Positions 33,857-46,051 of a DNA stretch of 64,000 bases are shown one piece after another. Each line of letters begins with the position of its first letter. Within the stretch, counting starts at the first letter, position 1. Origin of the DNA: Fomes fomentarius (lineage: Eukaryota; Basidiomycota; Agaricomycetes; Polyporales; Polyporaceae). Made by a program: the position numbers and the translations under genes. Below the pieces are notes generated by a model, which worked only from the letters and a program-made list of their open reading frames with translations, made no database searches and was not told where the DNA came from. Location: positions 1,736,001 through 1,800,000 of the forward strand of contig JABYQN010000010.1 of NCBI GenBank assembly GCA_022606135.1, in the 5' to 3' direction.

Positions 33857-34627
33857 GGTCGTTCTGTTGAGAATGATAGTCCAGAGAAGTGGTACAAGGG
33901 ACCAGGACAAGTGACTCACGCTCGCGTACGGACGTCAGTCTACCAGGTACTTTTGGCTCCGGCTATTGTGGCGGAAGGGGGTCCGACTTGGCCGCGGCGG
34001 CAAAACAGAACTACTCTCGGCAACGGCCGATGGGACGGTCCGGGTAACGCGGGTGGGGACGGGGAAAGCAAAGCAGTGGTCCATCGTCCTGGATGGTGCA
34101 GGGGACGGGCAGTAGACAATCTCGGGGTGAGAGGAAAAGAAGGTGCGTGTCTGGAGGAAGCAGCCAGAGAGAACGCACTCGGCAGCGATGTGGGGACCCT
34201 CTAGCGCGATGTCACAGACGCGGGGCGTCACAGAGGAAGGAAGCGTTACCGCAGCCCATCGCGACGCGTCCAGCCTGTCACGCTCGTTATCGATGGGTGT
34301 AGGTCTCTCTCATCTGTCCGAGTCTGTCCTTCGCGTCATTGTCCACGCGCAGCGCATGCGTGCAATGGCCCGTGTCGGGGACAGCGGACCAGTGTGAGAC
34401 AGCTTGGTGCATCTCGTCCAGCACCATCGACGATAGGGCGGGTCTCTGTGGGATGCCGAATCTCTCTAGTACTCGCACGGTCATGCCCTTCGGACCGGCG
34501 TGACAAAGACGTCCGTCTGCGGGCTTACATATCTCATCGCCATCACACTCCCCAAGGTTTTGCACGATCTCTGCGATCCTTCTCCTCAACCACCACCATC
34601 TCCCCCTCCTCCCACTCCTCACAAACA
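33857..34627. promoter_or_regulatory. Divergent upstream region BCAT / 6PGDH
   Basis: About 770 bases between two divergent start codons. Frames near 33.9-34.4 kb are open on both strands but lack family resemblance. The last 60 bases before 34628 are CT/CA-rich, as usual for highly expressed fungal genes. Confidence 0.5.
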
Positions 34628-36571
34628 ATGGCTCAACCTGTGTATGTATACTCTATGGTCTCTCTCATGGTTCGCGATGACCGACATCAAGTCCAGCGGC
34701 GACATTGGTCTCATCGGTTTGGCCGTCATGGTGCGCACTATCGTTTCCTGAGCAAGAGCTCGCTTTGAATACCATACACTAGGGCCAAAACCTCATCCTC
34801 AACATGAACGACAAGGGCTTCACCGTCGTCGCATACAACCGTACAACAAGCAAAGTAGACAGCTTCCTTGCTAACGAAGCAAAGGGTCAGGGATTCGCGT
34901 TATCTAGCCGACGTCATCTATAACGCTCACGTCCGCGCTCATGCACCGTAGGCACCAAGGTCCAAGGCGCCTGGTCCATCGAGGAGCTCGTAGCCAAGCT
35001 CAAGCGTCCCCGCAAGATCATCCTCCTCGTCAAAGCCGGTTCTGCCGTTGACCAGTTCATCCAGCAGCTCGTTCCCCATCTCGAGCCTGGAGATATCATC
35101 ATCGATGGTGGTAACTCCCACTACCCTGATTCCATCCGCCGCACCAAGGAGCTCGAGGCGAAGGGTCTTCTCTTCGTTGGCTCCGGTGTCTCTGGTGGTG
35201 AGGAAGGTGCTCGTTACGGCCCTTCGCTCATGCCCGGCGGTTCCCCTGCCGCATGGCCCCACATCAAGGCCATCTTCCAGGCTACCGCTGCGCAGGTCGG
35301 CGGCGAGCCCTGCTGTGACTGGGTCGGTGAGACTGGTGCGGGTCACTACGTGAAGATGGTCCACAATGGTGAGAGCATTCGCACGGGCCGTGCCCTTGGC
35401 GGACATTTTATGACATATATGCGCCCAAGGTATCGAGTACGGTGACATGCAGCTGATTGCTGAGGCCTACGACATTCTCAAGCGTGGTCTGGGTCTCCAC
35501 GAGGACGAGATTGCGGACATCTTCAATACCTGGAACAAGGGCGTCCTCGACTCATTCCTTATCGAGATCACCGCAAACATCCTCAAGTTCAAGGACGACG
35601 ATGGGGAGCCCCTCGTCACCAAGATTCTTGACCAGGCTGGCCAGAAGGGTACTGGCAAGTGGACGGCCATTGCTGCTCTCGACGCTGGCATGCCCGGTGC
35701 GTAGATGTGACGTAGTTGACATGATCGAGATTTGCTTAGACGCTCCTACAGTGACGCTCATCGGCGAGGCCGTTTTCGCGCGTTGCTTGTCTGGCCTCAA
35801 GCAGGAGCGTATCCGGGCCAGCAAGCGGATCGCCGGTCCCCAAAAGGAGCCGTTCAAGGGCGACAAGAAGCAGTTCATCAATGACCTTGAGCAGGCTCTC
35901 TACGCATCCAAGATCATCTCTTATACGCAAGGCTTCATGCTCATGCGTGAGACCGCCAAGGAGGTAGGCTTTCATTAAGTCAGACATTCACCACTTGGTT
36001 ACTCATGTGCATGTGCTAGCTCGACTGGAACCTCAACTATGCCGGTATTGCGCAAATGTGGCGTGGTGGTTGCATCATCAAGTCCGTCTTCCTTGGAAAC
36101 ATCACCGCAGCGTACCAGAAGAGCGAGAAGCTCGAGTCATTGCTCTTCGACGACTTCTTCAACAAGGCTGTGCATGAGGCCCAGCCCGGCTGGCGTCGTA
36201 TTGTCGCGCAGGCTGTCCTTTGGGGTATCCCTACCCCAGCTTTCTCCACCGCGCTGGCCTTCTTCGACGGCTACCGCAGCGAGATCGTTCCCGCCAACAT
36301 CCTTCAGGCCCAGGTCAGTAGGCGTTCGCGAGATGATCTTTTGTTCAAATTATGTTCGGCTTATTGACGTGCCATCCCAGCGTGACTACTTCGGTGCCCA
36401 CACCTTCAAGGTGTTGCCTGGCAAGGAGAACGCCAAGCTCAAGGCGGGCGAGGACATCCGTGCGTATCTTGACCAGTCACCTCAATATAAGGTACCTGAC
36501 CGTGAACTTCAACAGACATTAACTGGACCGGCCGTGGCGGTAACGTGTCCGCATCCAGCTACTCTGCCTAA
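34628..36571 (+). CDS. GND1: 6-phosphogluconate dehydrogenase, decarboxylating
   Basis: Converts 6-phosphogluconate and NADP+ to ribulose 5-phosphate, CO2 and NADPH in the cytosol. Exons: 34628-34641, 34697-34730, 34783-34885, 34952-35368, 35430-35696, 35752-35963, 36020-36313, 36381-36459, 36516-36571. The Rossmann fingerprint [12 protein letters not shown] spans introns 1-2; then [38 protein letters not shown], the catalytic Lys segment [20 protein letters not shown] and [12 protein letters not shown]. The C-terminus [18 protein letters not shown] is canonical. Length about 490 residues is normal. The tiny first exon of 14 nt encodes only MAQP and part of a Val codon. Confidence 0.96.
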
Positions 36572-36905
36572 ATGTCTGTGCGTATAGGACGCCTTGTACA
36601 ATGGCACAACGAGGACCGGTCCGTGTCGACTTCTCTAGACGTTGTATTGTGTTTGAGCAACCAGCGCCGGGACTCGCTGTGTGGTGTATCATGCTGGGCG
36701 TGCTGGTTATGAAGAAGGTATGGCTCCGGCCTATAGTGTAGCGTGTAGCCTGTAGAGCGAAGTGAAATATAGCAGTTCTCACTTGTATACACTGAGCCAA
36801 ACGTGCTTCTCCGATCGGATGTTTGCGCGTCCCTGAAAACGTAGCACCACACAACCGGAGTTCTAGTTGCAGGAGATGCAGGTACAATGTCTGAGTTTAT
36901 CCATA
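36572..36905. other. Intergenic between convergent genes
   Basis: 334 bases between the stop codons of 6PGDH and Ecm16/DHX37. No gene was recognised. Confidence 0.55.
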
Positions 36906-39900
36906 TCACTTCTGCTCTTCTGTGATTGGTGGAAGCTCCCATGCTTGGGGGCCGAAGTGCGGTATAACCATGGAGTGCCCGTCCTTGTTCTTGAACGCCT
37001 TTGAGTAAGTGCAGAGAGACTTGCCCAGTGTGGACAGCCATGCACCGTTCACCGCAGTCAAGCCTGAATACAGTGCGTAAGCTCACTCGTTACTGGGATG
37101 TCATGACGGTCCACTGACCTTTGAGGTATACGCGCGACGAACGGACCACCTCGAGGTAGACGACATATTCGGGTGGAGGCTGGCTCGCAAGGACAGACGA
37201 GGGGTGAATGAACACATCTTCGTCCGGTATACCTAGTGCCTGGTACGCGACTCCGCGAGAGGTCGTGTATTGTGTCCCTGCACCCTCTGTACGACCCTTC
37301 TGAGCGATGTCCTTGCGGACAGCGACTTGGTCGATGAACCCAGCCGCGATCAGTTGGCGGAGGACTTTCAACTACGGGAGGAGTGAGTGACATTGGCGCA
37401 TCAAAAGCAAAATTCAAAAGACGTACCTGGATGGCGTTTGGCGGGCGAAGATTCGCTTCGAATCCGGTCTGAACCTCGGGGAAGTTCGTCTGCACGATGC
37501 TGCTAATCTGCGCGCGGAGCTTGTGTATTTCCTCCATAGCCTGGTTGTTCCGTGGTCAGCGATCTGTCGTATTGACGAGGACGGTGGGTGTCGCAACTGA
37601 CCTTTGGCCGGACGAAGTGCTCTTCGCAGAATTTGTGGCCGCCACCGGCATACTCGTATGCACCGGCCACAGAGAGGACGCGCAAGACGTCGCTCGACGA
37701 GTTCCCCAGAGATGCATGCAATTGCTGCGACTGGAAGAACGCCTTCCGACGTATTCGTCGCGCCTCCTTCGCACGAACAGCCTCGCTCGTCAGGTGGCTG
37801 ATGTCGTCCTCGTCCTCAGCGTCAGAATCATCCTGCTCCTGCTCCTGCTCCAACGCCTCCTCGCGTAGGAACGGGTCCCCGACTGAGAGCGCAGAGACGA
37901 TCGTGATAACGTACGGTAGACAGCCGTGCTGCCGCCCGCTCACCAGCATCCGGGAGAACCGCGGCGACAGTGGGAAGAGCGCCATCGTCCGCCCGATGTT
38001 CGTGATAGCGGCGCCAAGAGTCGAACCATTTTTCGCCTTCACCGTCCCGGTGGAGACAGAGGGCGAGAGCGCACCGAGGTACGTTAGCACCTTCTCGGCT
38101 TTCTGCAGGCTGGAGCGGTCGGGAGGCGTGGGGAAGGGAAAGTTGACGACGGCATCGATGTGCATGCTCTTCATCTGCAGGACGACGCCCTCGATCGGCA
38201 TGCGAAGGATCTCAGGCTGCGAGAACGCGTCGAAATAGTTCTCGAAAAGCGCGGAAGAGTAGAGGCGGTAGCAGTGTCCTGGACCAGTACGGCCTGCACG
38301 GCCGGCGCGCTGGGCTGCGGATGCTTTGGAGATCCAGCTCACTTGAAAGGCTTGGATGCCGTTGGCGTTGTCGTACCGTCGCTTCAGTGTTGATCAATAA
38401 AGGCTCTATGATCATCTGGAAGAGCATTGTCGCGTACCTCCTTCGCGCGACCACAGTCGACGACATACCGAATGCCGGGGATGGTGAGAGACGTCTCTGC
38501 AACGTTCGTCGATACGACGACTAGTCGGGTGCCAGGTGGTGGCGGCTGGAAGACCTGCATCTGCTTCTCACTTGGGAGCAATGCATACAATGGAACGATA
38601 TGCATTGGAACTATAGCGATGGAGCATATAGTCAGCCATGCGAGGAACGGTCCGCTTGGAGCTAGCTCTTACCTTCAGATTCTTCCGCATCAATTCCTAA
38701 CTCATCGTCGCCTTCATGCTCAACGTCAGAGTCGAGTGCATCTGCATCTGCTTCGACGTCCCCATCGACATCCATAGCCAGAGCCTCTGCTGCCGCTTGC
38801 GAATCACCGAGCTCGACATCCTCGGCTTCCACGTCGGCTGTAGAGTGTGTCAGCGAGCATGTGAACACTACTTAACATGCAACTGACCATGTGCTGGAGC
38901 AACTGCACTATTGGGCTCCTGCGCAAGCGCGGTAGCAAGATTGCTGAGACGTTCCTGGAGAGGACGGCGAGCTTTGCGCCGTTCTTCAAGGGCCTTCTTG
39001 CCATACCTCGCGTCCAGCTTCCTACAGACACCGGTGATCTCGTTCTGGCCGGTGAGGAATACCAGGATGCCGCCTGGAGGTAGTCTGGCATGAATCTTGC
39101 TGGTCTTTTTGATGGCTTCCGCGATGTAATCCGACGCCGTCCGGCGGCTGAAATGGATAGTCACTGGATGTTGACGAGCGGGGACATTGATGATAGGAGG
39201 GGGTATGGAGAACAAGGTCTTGTTCTCAGCGAAGTCGGAGACACGCAAAGTGGCTGACATGATTATCAAACGTAATGGCTAAGGAAAGGTAGCTTTAGTG
39301 GAGCGTTCCCGGTAGGGGACTGAGTAGTACCTTCATATCGTCTTTCCCCTCCTTCCACATGTCTTCCCGCAGTTTGACCACTCGACTTAGGACACCTATG
39401 AGGATGTCCGTGTTCATACTGCGTTCATGCGCCTCGTCGATGATGATAACTGAGTACTTCTTCAGCAAGAAGTCAGTCGCCAGCTCGCGCAGCAGGACAC
39501 CATCTGTCATGAACTTGACCGCCGTTGACGGAGACACAGTCGCGTCATACCTGATCTGGTACGACACTCGCGTGGAAGCCAGGGACAATTCGTGCGCCAC
39601 CCGCGAAGCCATCGACATCGCAGCGACTCGGCGTGGTTGAGTCACGCCTATCATGCCAGGATTGTCTGCGTCACAATGAGCTCAATACTCACGAGTGCAG
39701 AATTGATCATCTCACCGCTTCCAGGAGACCCGAAGCCTGCTTCGTACAGGAACTGCGGCACCTGTGTTGTCTTGCCGCTACCGGTCTCGCCGCAGATGAT
39801 GACCACGCTGTTTAAGAGAATCGCCTCCATGATTGGCTGCTCCTCCGAGACGATAGGCAACAACAATCGACCCTCCTCAACTTCTACAGGCCGCGTGACC

Positions 39901-41407
39901 GTCACCCCCTTACCCCGTCCTGAGGCATCTCCATTGGCACCCTTCTGTGCAATGTCCTGTATGTGCTGGGCAAGAGAGGATTTCGGTAGTTGCAGATCCT
40001 CGCCTAGTGGTCCACGCATCTCCCTTGGCCCGTCTTCATGAGCAGTCTTGCGCTTCTTAGCTGGCGGCGCAGCGCTAGCAATTTGTGCTGGCGTATCTGA
40101 CACCTCGCTGTTTTCCTGCGGAGGCGCGACATATCCCTTCGCGGCGCTCAGCTGCTTCATAGCCCACTCTTTGAAGCTCAACCTCTTGCGTTTGGTGCCG
40201 GTATCGGCCACTGAAAGGACTGGCTCCGACTGGTCGTCAACTGACCGTCCAGACTCGTCGGAAGTCGACTCGTCGTCCTCCTGTTCACTACCAGCCTGTT
40301 CGTCTTCGGCCTGTTCGTCTTCGGCCTGTTCGTCTGTATCATAGGCCGAGTCGGAACTATCGAATGATGAGTCGGAGTCCTCTTCAACTGCGCCTGACTT
40401 TGCATTTGAAATCCTGTACTTCCACGAGGAGAACGCCTGTAGTAGATGACAGTGTTAGGGAGGTTCATGCACGGAGAGGCTTCTACCAACACTGGCACTT
40501 TTGGGCTTGCGCTTGGAGATTCTTGGAGCAGCAACTGTCCCATCCGCGTTGCGTTTCAATGCGCTACCTACTGTGGCAGGAGACGGCGATGTGATTGAGC
40601 CGTTTTCCTCAACTGTCGTGGAGAATCCAGAATCCACGATCACAACGGGATTCGCGCGAGACGTGCCCTCTGGTACATCTTCCTCGTCGGCGGAGTCTTC
40701 ATCACGATCAACGTCCATTCGCCTAGCATGGTTGTCCTGAACGTCGTCCTCGCTATTGCTGAGGGCTGCTAGGGGGTGACCATTGCGACGGTGCCGTTTG
40801 GAGGTAGTCGAACGGCGATCCAATGCACGCCGCACTTCCTTGTCCTCCAATCTGTTAAGTCTATGCTGGTGCGTGCTAGCTTTGCCAGTGCCAAGTGTAG
40901 CAGAAGATTGAAGATTGAGTGCCTCGGATACTTGAGCCTGACTCTTCCTTGTCGCTCGAATAAGACGCAGAGAATATGCAAACGGGATTGCAATGGACAT
41001 ACGATAGTTTCTCAAGAAGTGTGTGCCTCTCTTCTTGCTTCAGTTTCTTCTCCTGAAGAGGGATGAGTATGGTAGCTTTCTGGCCTGGTGATCCTTGATG
41101 TGCGTACGATATATTTGTCCAGCCTCTTCTTCTTCTTACTGTTTGCCTTTGAGTTCATCTCGGCGAGCATCTACATCCATTCGTTCTTGATGGCCGTAAG
41201 CAGCGGTATACAGAAGTCACACACCTCCTCCCTCAGCTTCCGCTTCTTCTCATCCTCCCTCTCAAGCTCGCTCCTGGGCACGACGATCGGTGCATTAGGG
41301 TCGACTTGTTCCTGAGACGGTGTGATTGCGTCCTTTCCGCGCTTTGTTCTCTTCTTGTGTGAACTGCCCTGTCTTGCCTTAGCGTTGAATCTGGTCCGTG
41401 GTTGCAT
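36906..41407 (-). CDS. ECM16: DEAH-box RNA helicase Ecm16/Dhr1 (DHX37)
   Basis: Nucleolar helicase that acts on the small-subunit processome, displacing U3 snoRNA during 18S rRNA maturation. Multi-exon, about 1,270 residues. The start at 41407 ([20 protein letters not shown]) matches the family opening (RRxNxKxRQ). Next is a basic N-terminal region with [19 protein letters not shown], then LGTGK, both shared with DHX37, and an acidic stretch with DEQAE repeats. Helicase motifs: [19 protein letters not shown] (I), [16 protein letters not shown] (Ia), [10 protein letters not shown] (II), [12 protein letters not shown] (III), [10 protein letters not shown] (IV), [19 protein letters not shown] (V) and [18 protein letters not shown] (VI). 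An acidic insertion ([16 protein letters not shown]) lies between motifs IV and V. HA2/OB-fold domains follow, ending [11 protein letters not shown]. Head-to-head with the ASNSD1-like gene. Confidence 0.94.
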
Positions 41408-41682
41408 ATTGTGAGGGGAAACGGCAGAAGGGGAAAACGGAGAAAAAGTAAGGAACTGCACGGCCCACTCTTCCGGCCTCCAAAATTCAGATCTCGATCG
41501 CCAACACACGTGAAGGATCTCCGATTTGTGCAATTTCTCTAGGCGCTCACTTTGAGCTTTCAATCATGAGCGCTCGTCCTTGGATCAATCTAAACTTCAA
41601 GTCCAACTCATACCAGGGCCATCCTGAACATTCACGCTAACCCGGTCTGAGGTGGAGCGTGCTCATTGACACAAGGGTACAG
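41408..41682. promoter_or_regulatory. Bidirectional promoter region
   Basis: 275 bases separate the start codons of ECM16/DHX37 (minus) and the ASNSD1-like gene (plus). It contains both leaders; no motif could be assigned by eye. Confidence 0.5.
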
Positions 41683-44103
41683 ATGTGTGGCATATTGTTC
41701 TCTTTAGAACGCAAAGCGGCAGATAATTCGAACGATGTCCCCACATGCCTTGATAACCTCTTCTCAAGGCTCATAGCGGCAATAAATCCGAGAGGTGTGT
41801 CCATACTCGATACCTATCACAAGTTTTCTCAGGGATGCCCACTAATGGAAGCAGGACCGGATGCACAGGCTTCAATCAAAGTCGATGTCCACCAGCTCCA
41901 GTTGACGTTCTGCGCGTCGGAGCTGCGACTCAGGGGAGATACGTCGATTACTCAGCCACATGAAGATGCAGACGGCAACATCTTGTGCTGGAATGGTGAG
42001 GTGTGTTGTCACTTCAAAATATCGTGTATCAGATGTTGACTGGGTAGGGGTCACACAGATATTTGAAGGTCTGGATGTCAGTTCGCTCCCAGCTCGTTGG
42101 TAAATAGGATACCTCACTGTCGCCCCGCTCAGATTCAACCGTGCGAAAACGACGGAATCAAGCTCTTCTCAGCATTACGATTTTGCCACACCGCTGACGA
42201 AGTTAGCCGTGTCTTTGGCAGCATCGAGGGACCGTGAGTAGCTGTGAAGGTTGAGTCGACCTGATTCACTCATAGAATTTTATAGTTATAGTTTCCTGTT
42301 TTATCACGTACGGGAACGCATACTTAATATTCAAGAGGAACATGACATAATCCCGTCGTATAGTATGCATCAAGGCAACTCTTTTTTGCTCGCGATCCGC
42401 TGGGTAGACGCTCTCTGTTGGTGCATTACCCCACTGAAGCCAACCCTTACTTCTTGCTGGCATCTGTATCTGCGGGAGTCGATCCCAGACATGCTCTGGG
42501 GGAACTGTCGACAGAGAATATCTATTCCATGGACGTGGACAAGGTAGCCACCCTCAATGATGTGAGTAGCAGGAAGGGCGATGATCCAGGGAACGTGCTC
42601 ATCTCGCATTCAGTTGCTAGATATACCCAACTGCATAACCTCAGTTACTAGACTATTGGGAGGTAAAGATCTACCATTTGTACGTAATCTTGCTACTCCA
42701 TAGGTACCAACGCTTTGATATGCCGTCATCGCTCGTAGGGACAGCCAGCAATGGTGAACAGAAGTATTCCTGACGATCCACCAAAGGTGGAGAGCCTTCA
42801 CCTCATCCCACCTCACTTGGCTGCACCGGTCGATGCCCTCATCGCTCAACTGGATCGCAGCGTCATGCTACATGTGCGCAACATCCCAAGAAGAGAGCAA
42901 GTATACATTCGAGCGAGGTTATCAGATCAGTAATGACCATATCAAACATAGAAGTGCGCCAGGCTCGGCTCGGGTGGCTGTCTTCTTCAGTGGTGGAATC
43001 GATTCGACTATGATCGCATACTTGGCGGACAGGTGAGCAACGATGTTGCGGACCCTGCGATGCATGCACTCACGATCCTTCATCAGACACGTCGACCCAG
43101 ACGAGCCAATAGATCTATTGAATGTCGCTTTCGAGAACCCTCGCAAAATAGCTGTGAAAGTGGAGGGTAACATATATGCGCTTCCCAAGCGTGAGAAGAA
43201 GCAGAAGCTTCGTGATCCTTTAGACTACTCAACTGTGAAGGTCACGTACGATGTACCGGATCGTATCACCGGCCTCCAGGAAGTAGAAGAGCTCAGGCGA
43301 TTATGCCCTACACGAAGGTGGAACTTCCTAGAGATCAACGTCCCATTCGAGGTAAGTCGAGCTCAGTAAATGGGTTTGTTGTGTAGTGATCGACCGTAAA
43401 TGAAGGAGTCGCAAAATGCGCGTGCTACGGTTGAGGCTCTCATGTTTCCGTCAAGGACCGTCATGGATCTCGTACGTCCTCTTCTTCATTATAGGATCGT
43501 CATTTTGATACTGGTCTAGAGTCTTGCCATCGCGCTCTATTTCGCTGCTCGCGGAATTGGACAAATTCGTTCTCATCCAGGGGCAGAACCACAGCAATAC
43601 ACCAGTCCTGCGCGGGTCTTGCTAAACGGACTTGGTTCTGACGAGTTACTTGGTGGCTATGGGCGACATCGCACGGCGTTCAAGGCAGCTGGATGGCAGG
43701 CGGTTATTGACGAAGTGCGTGCAGTCAATTCCATGACTAGACCCTCGAAACACATGACACCTTCTCTTTTTCTTAGCTTCAGACGGAGATAGATCGCATA
43801 CCTACCAGGAATCTTGGTAGAGACGACCGAGCGATCTCGTCTTGGGGAAAAGAAACGAGACATCCGTTCTTGTCGCTTTCAGTCGTCAACTTCCTCGCGC
43901 AGCTGCCTGTGCATCTGAAGATGGACCCGCGTTTGGAAGCAGGTGTAGGGGAGAAGCTATTGCTGCGACTTGCAGCGCGTAAACTCGGGTTGGTGGAAGC
44001 GAGTCAGAGGAAGAAGAGAGCGATGCAATTTGGGAGTCATTCAGCCAGAATGGCACCTGGCGAAAATGACAGGAAAGGAGATCTTACAATACACGACCGG
44101 TGA
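41683..44103 (+). CDS. Asparagine synthetase domain protein (ASNSD1-like)
   Basis: Two-domain protein related to glutamine-dependent asparagine synthetase. The start at 41683 gives MCGILFSLERK, so the predicted N-terminal nucleophile Cys2 of the class II glutaminase domain is present. Other glutaminase pieces: INPRGPDAQASI, LRGDTSITQPHEDADGNILCWNGE and GRDPLGRRSLL. The synthetase domain has the PP-loop VAVFFSGGIDSTMIAYLADR, then a long segment with VAFENPRKI, and LLNGLGSDELLGGYGRHR. The C-terminal part (ETRHPFLSLSVVNFLAQLP, KKRAMQFGSHSARM) matches ASNSD1 rather than AsnB/Asn1. Many short exons; the middle joins (42.0-42.9 kb) were followed only roughly. Whether ASNSD1-type proteins make asparagine is not established. 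Confidence 0.87.
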
Positions 44104-44343
44104 TCGATGCAAAAACCAATAATTCGATGTACTGTCAGGTTCATACAGTCAGAATGACATGTAGTGGCGGCACCAGGCCCCCAGCCTTATGTTGTTGCTT
44201 CCGAGTCTGGCGCCCTTGCTTTCGGTACTGGTAGTAGATCGGCAGATCGAGACGAGCCCACGTGGGAGTGCCGAAAGGTGACGCGCCTGTCCGTGGTCGC
44301 GTCTCGGGGCTTGTTTGCAGCGTCCAACTCCCCTCTTTCCGTC

Positions 44344-45612
44344 ATGTCTTTCGCGCAGCTGGCAAACCGCGTAATAGGTGGGCAATTAAGCTAGAATATC
44401 TGTTATCTCTCCTAACCACCTGCACACATAGTTCCGGTCGCCGTTGCAGCGGCTGTCGTTCAGGCCAGCATTTATGATGTTCCTGGGGGATACAGGGCAG
44501 TCATGTTCGACCGGTTCTCTGGTGTGAAGGACAAGGTGCGTCAAGCTTACCTGCGCTTTGACGTGTCTTCTCACTTGTTATGGGAAGGCTACTTTCGAGG
44601 GAACCCACTTCCTCGTCCCGTGGCTTCAAAAGGCCGTCCTTTATGACTGCCGCATCAAGCCAAGGGTGAGTCCGTTGCACATGTGGCAGGACCATCTTGC
44701 TTAGGATCATGTTCAGAATATCTCCACAACTACTGGCTCCAAGGACTTGCAAATGGTCTCAATCACCCTCCGTGTACTATCACGACCCGACATTGAGCAC
44801 CTTCCAATGATCTACAAGAGTCTCGGCTTGGACTATGACGAGAGGGTGTTGCCTTCGATTGGAAACGAAGTGCTGAAGAGCATCGTCGCTCAATTTGATG
44901 CAGCTGAGTTAATCACGCAGCGTGAAGTGGTAGGTCCCACTCTATATGTGTGCGGGCTATGCAGTATTATATACCTCAACCTGTGCAAAGGTATCGTCAC
45001 GAATTCGCGAGGACCTCCTCCAGCGGGCGGGAGAGTTCAACATCACACTGGAAGATGTTTCCATCACTCATCTCACGTTCGGCAAGGTGAGTTTCCGCTG
45101 GCATGATTACGTCCGTCAGTCGTTGACCTCTGTACCTGTACAGGAATTCACACAGGTGCGCCTGTTGCAATAAGATGGACCGGTCGTATGCTAACGATAT
45201 GGTGCAGGCTGTCGAGGCAAAGCAGATCGCTCAACAAGGTATGTCATTTCGATGAACGCTGAGCTTGGCACTGATGAGAACGCCTATTGCAAGATGCCGA
45301 GCGGGCAAAGTTCATCGTCGAAAAGGTACGTTTGGGTATACCCTAGAGTAAGAATATTGGCTGATGGTACTGCAGGCCGAGCAAGAGCGCCAGGCAGCTG
45401 TCATTCGTGCGGAGGGCGAGGCGGAGGCTGCTGTGACCATCTCGAAGGCGCTGGACAAGGCTGGCGACGGATTCATTGCGTTCCGAAAGATCGAGGCGAG
45501 CAAGGCGATTGTGCAGTCGTTGGTCTCGAACCCGAATGTGACGTACATTCCCAGCGGAGGAGGGAACGTATTGTTGAATGTACCTACTCCGCCTAACTTC
45601 TCCCGAAAGTAG
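44344..45612 (+). CDS. PHB1: Prohibitin 1
   Basis: SPFH-family protein that forms ring complexes with Phb2 in the mitochondrial inner membrane. Exons: 44344-44377, 44432-44535, 44588-44665, 44717-44929, 44991-45086, 45144-45155, 45208-45238, 45294-45325, 45376-45612. Landmarks: N-terminal membrane helix ([31 protein letters not shown]), [66 protein letters not shown] and [33 protein letters not shown]. The C-terminal coiled coil is [18 protein letters not shown]. The exon at 45144-45155 is only 12 nt and encodes EFTQ, which is exactly the family sequence between its neighbours. Length about 278 residues is normal. Confidence 0.96.
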
Positions 45613-46051
45613 TGTTAGCCTCTATTAATGTAGTACCTTTTCCCCGCTCGAGCTCGGTCGCTGTGGTTGGAGCGTCACAGCGTGTGAGTCTGGAGATTTG
45701 CAAACTAGCTGATGACGGGGGGACCGCCGGAGATATCCGAGGGGAGGGATAGTGGGCGGTTTTGGGGATGCGCACCTTTGCAACAGTCCACCGTCTCCTG
45801 ACTTGTCAAGGCTTTCGTCTGTCCGTTTCCTGTCTCTCTTCCCTCTCTCCGTTTCTCTCTCTCCTCTCTCTGCTCCTCTCTCTACTCTCTGTCTCATAAC
45901 TCTCTCCTCTGTCTCTCACGGACTTGTCTCCTTCTCCGTTCTCTGTCAAATTTCCTGCTGTGAATATCACACCGCGTCATTCCTCTCGCCTCAATCCAGT
46001 GCCTATCGACCGTCGCGTTAGGACTCACAATTTCATTATCAGTCTGTCGTC
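45613..46051. promoter_or_regulatory. Promoter region with CT-rich tract
   Basis: About 440 bases between prohibitin and the Pub1-like gene. A long pyrimidine tract with CTCTCTC units lies at about 45830-45910, typical of fungal core promoters or leaders. Confidence 0.55.

Noticed and set aside
34939..35448. 169-codon minus-strand frame opposite 6PGDH
   Set aside because: Antisense shadow of a highly conserved coding exon with biased codon use.
45830..45910. CT-rich tract as a transposon or satellite
   Set aside because: It is a simple pyrimidine tract in a promoter position, common in fungal genes.
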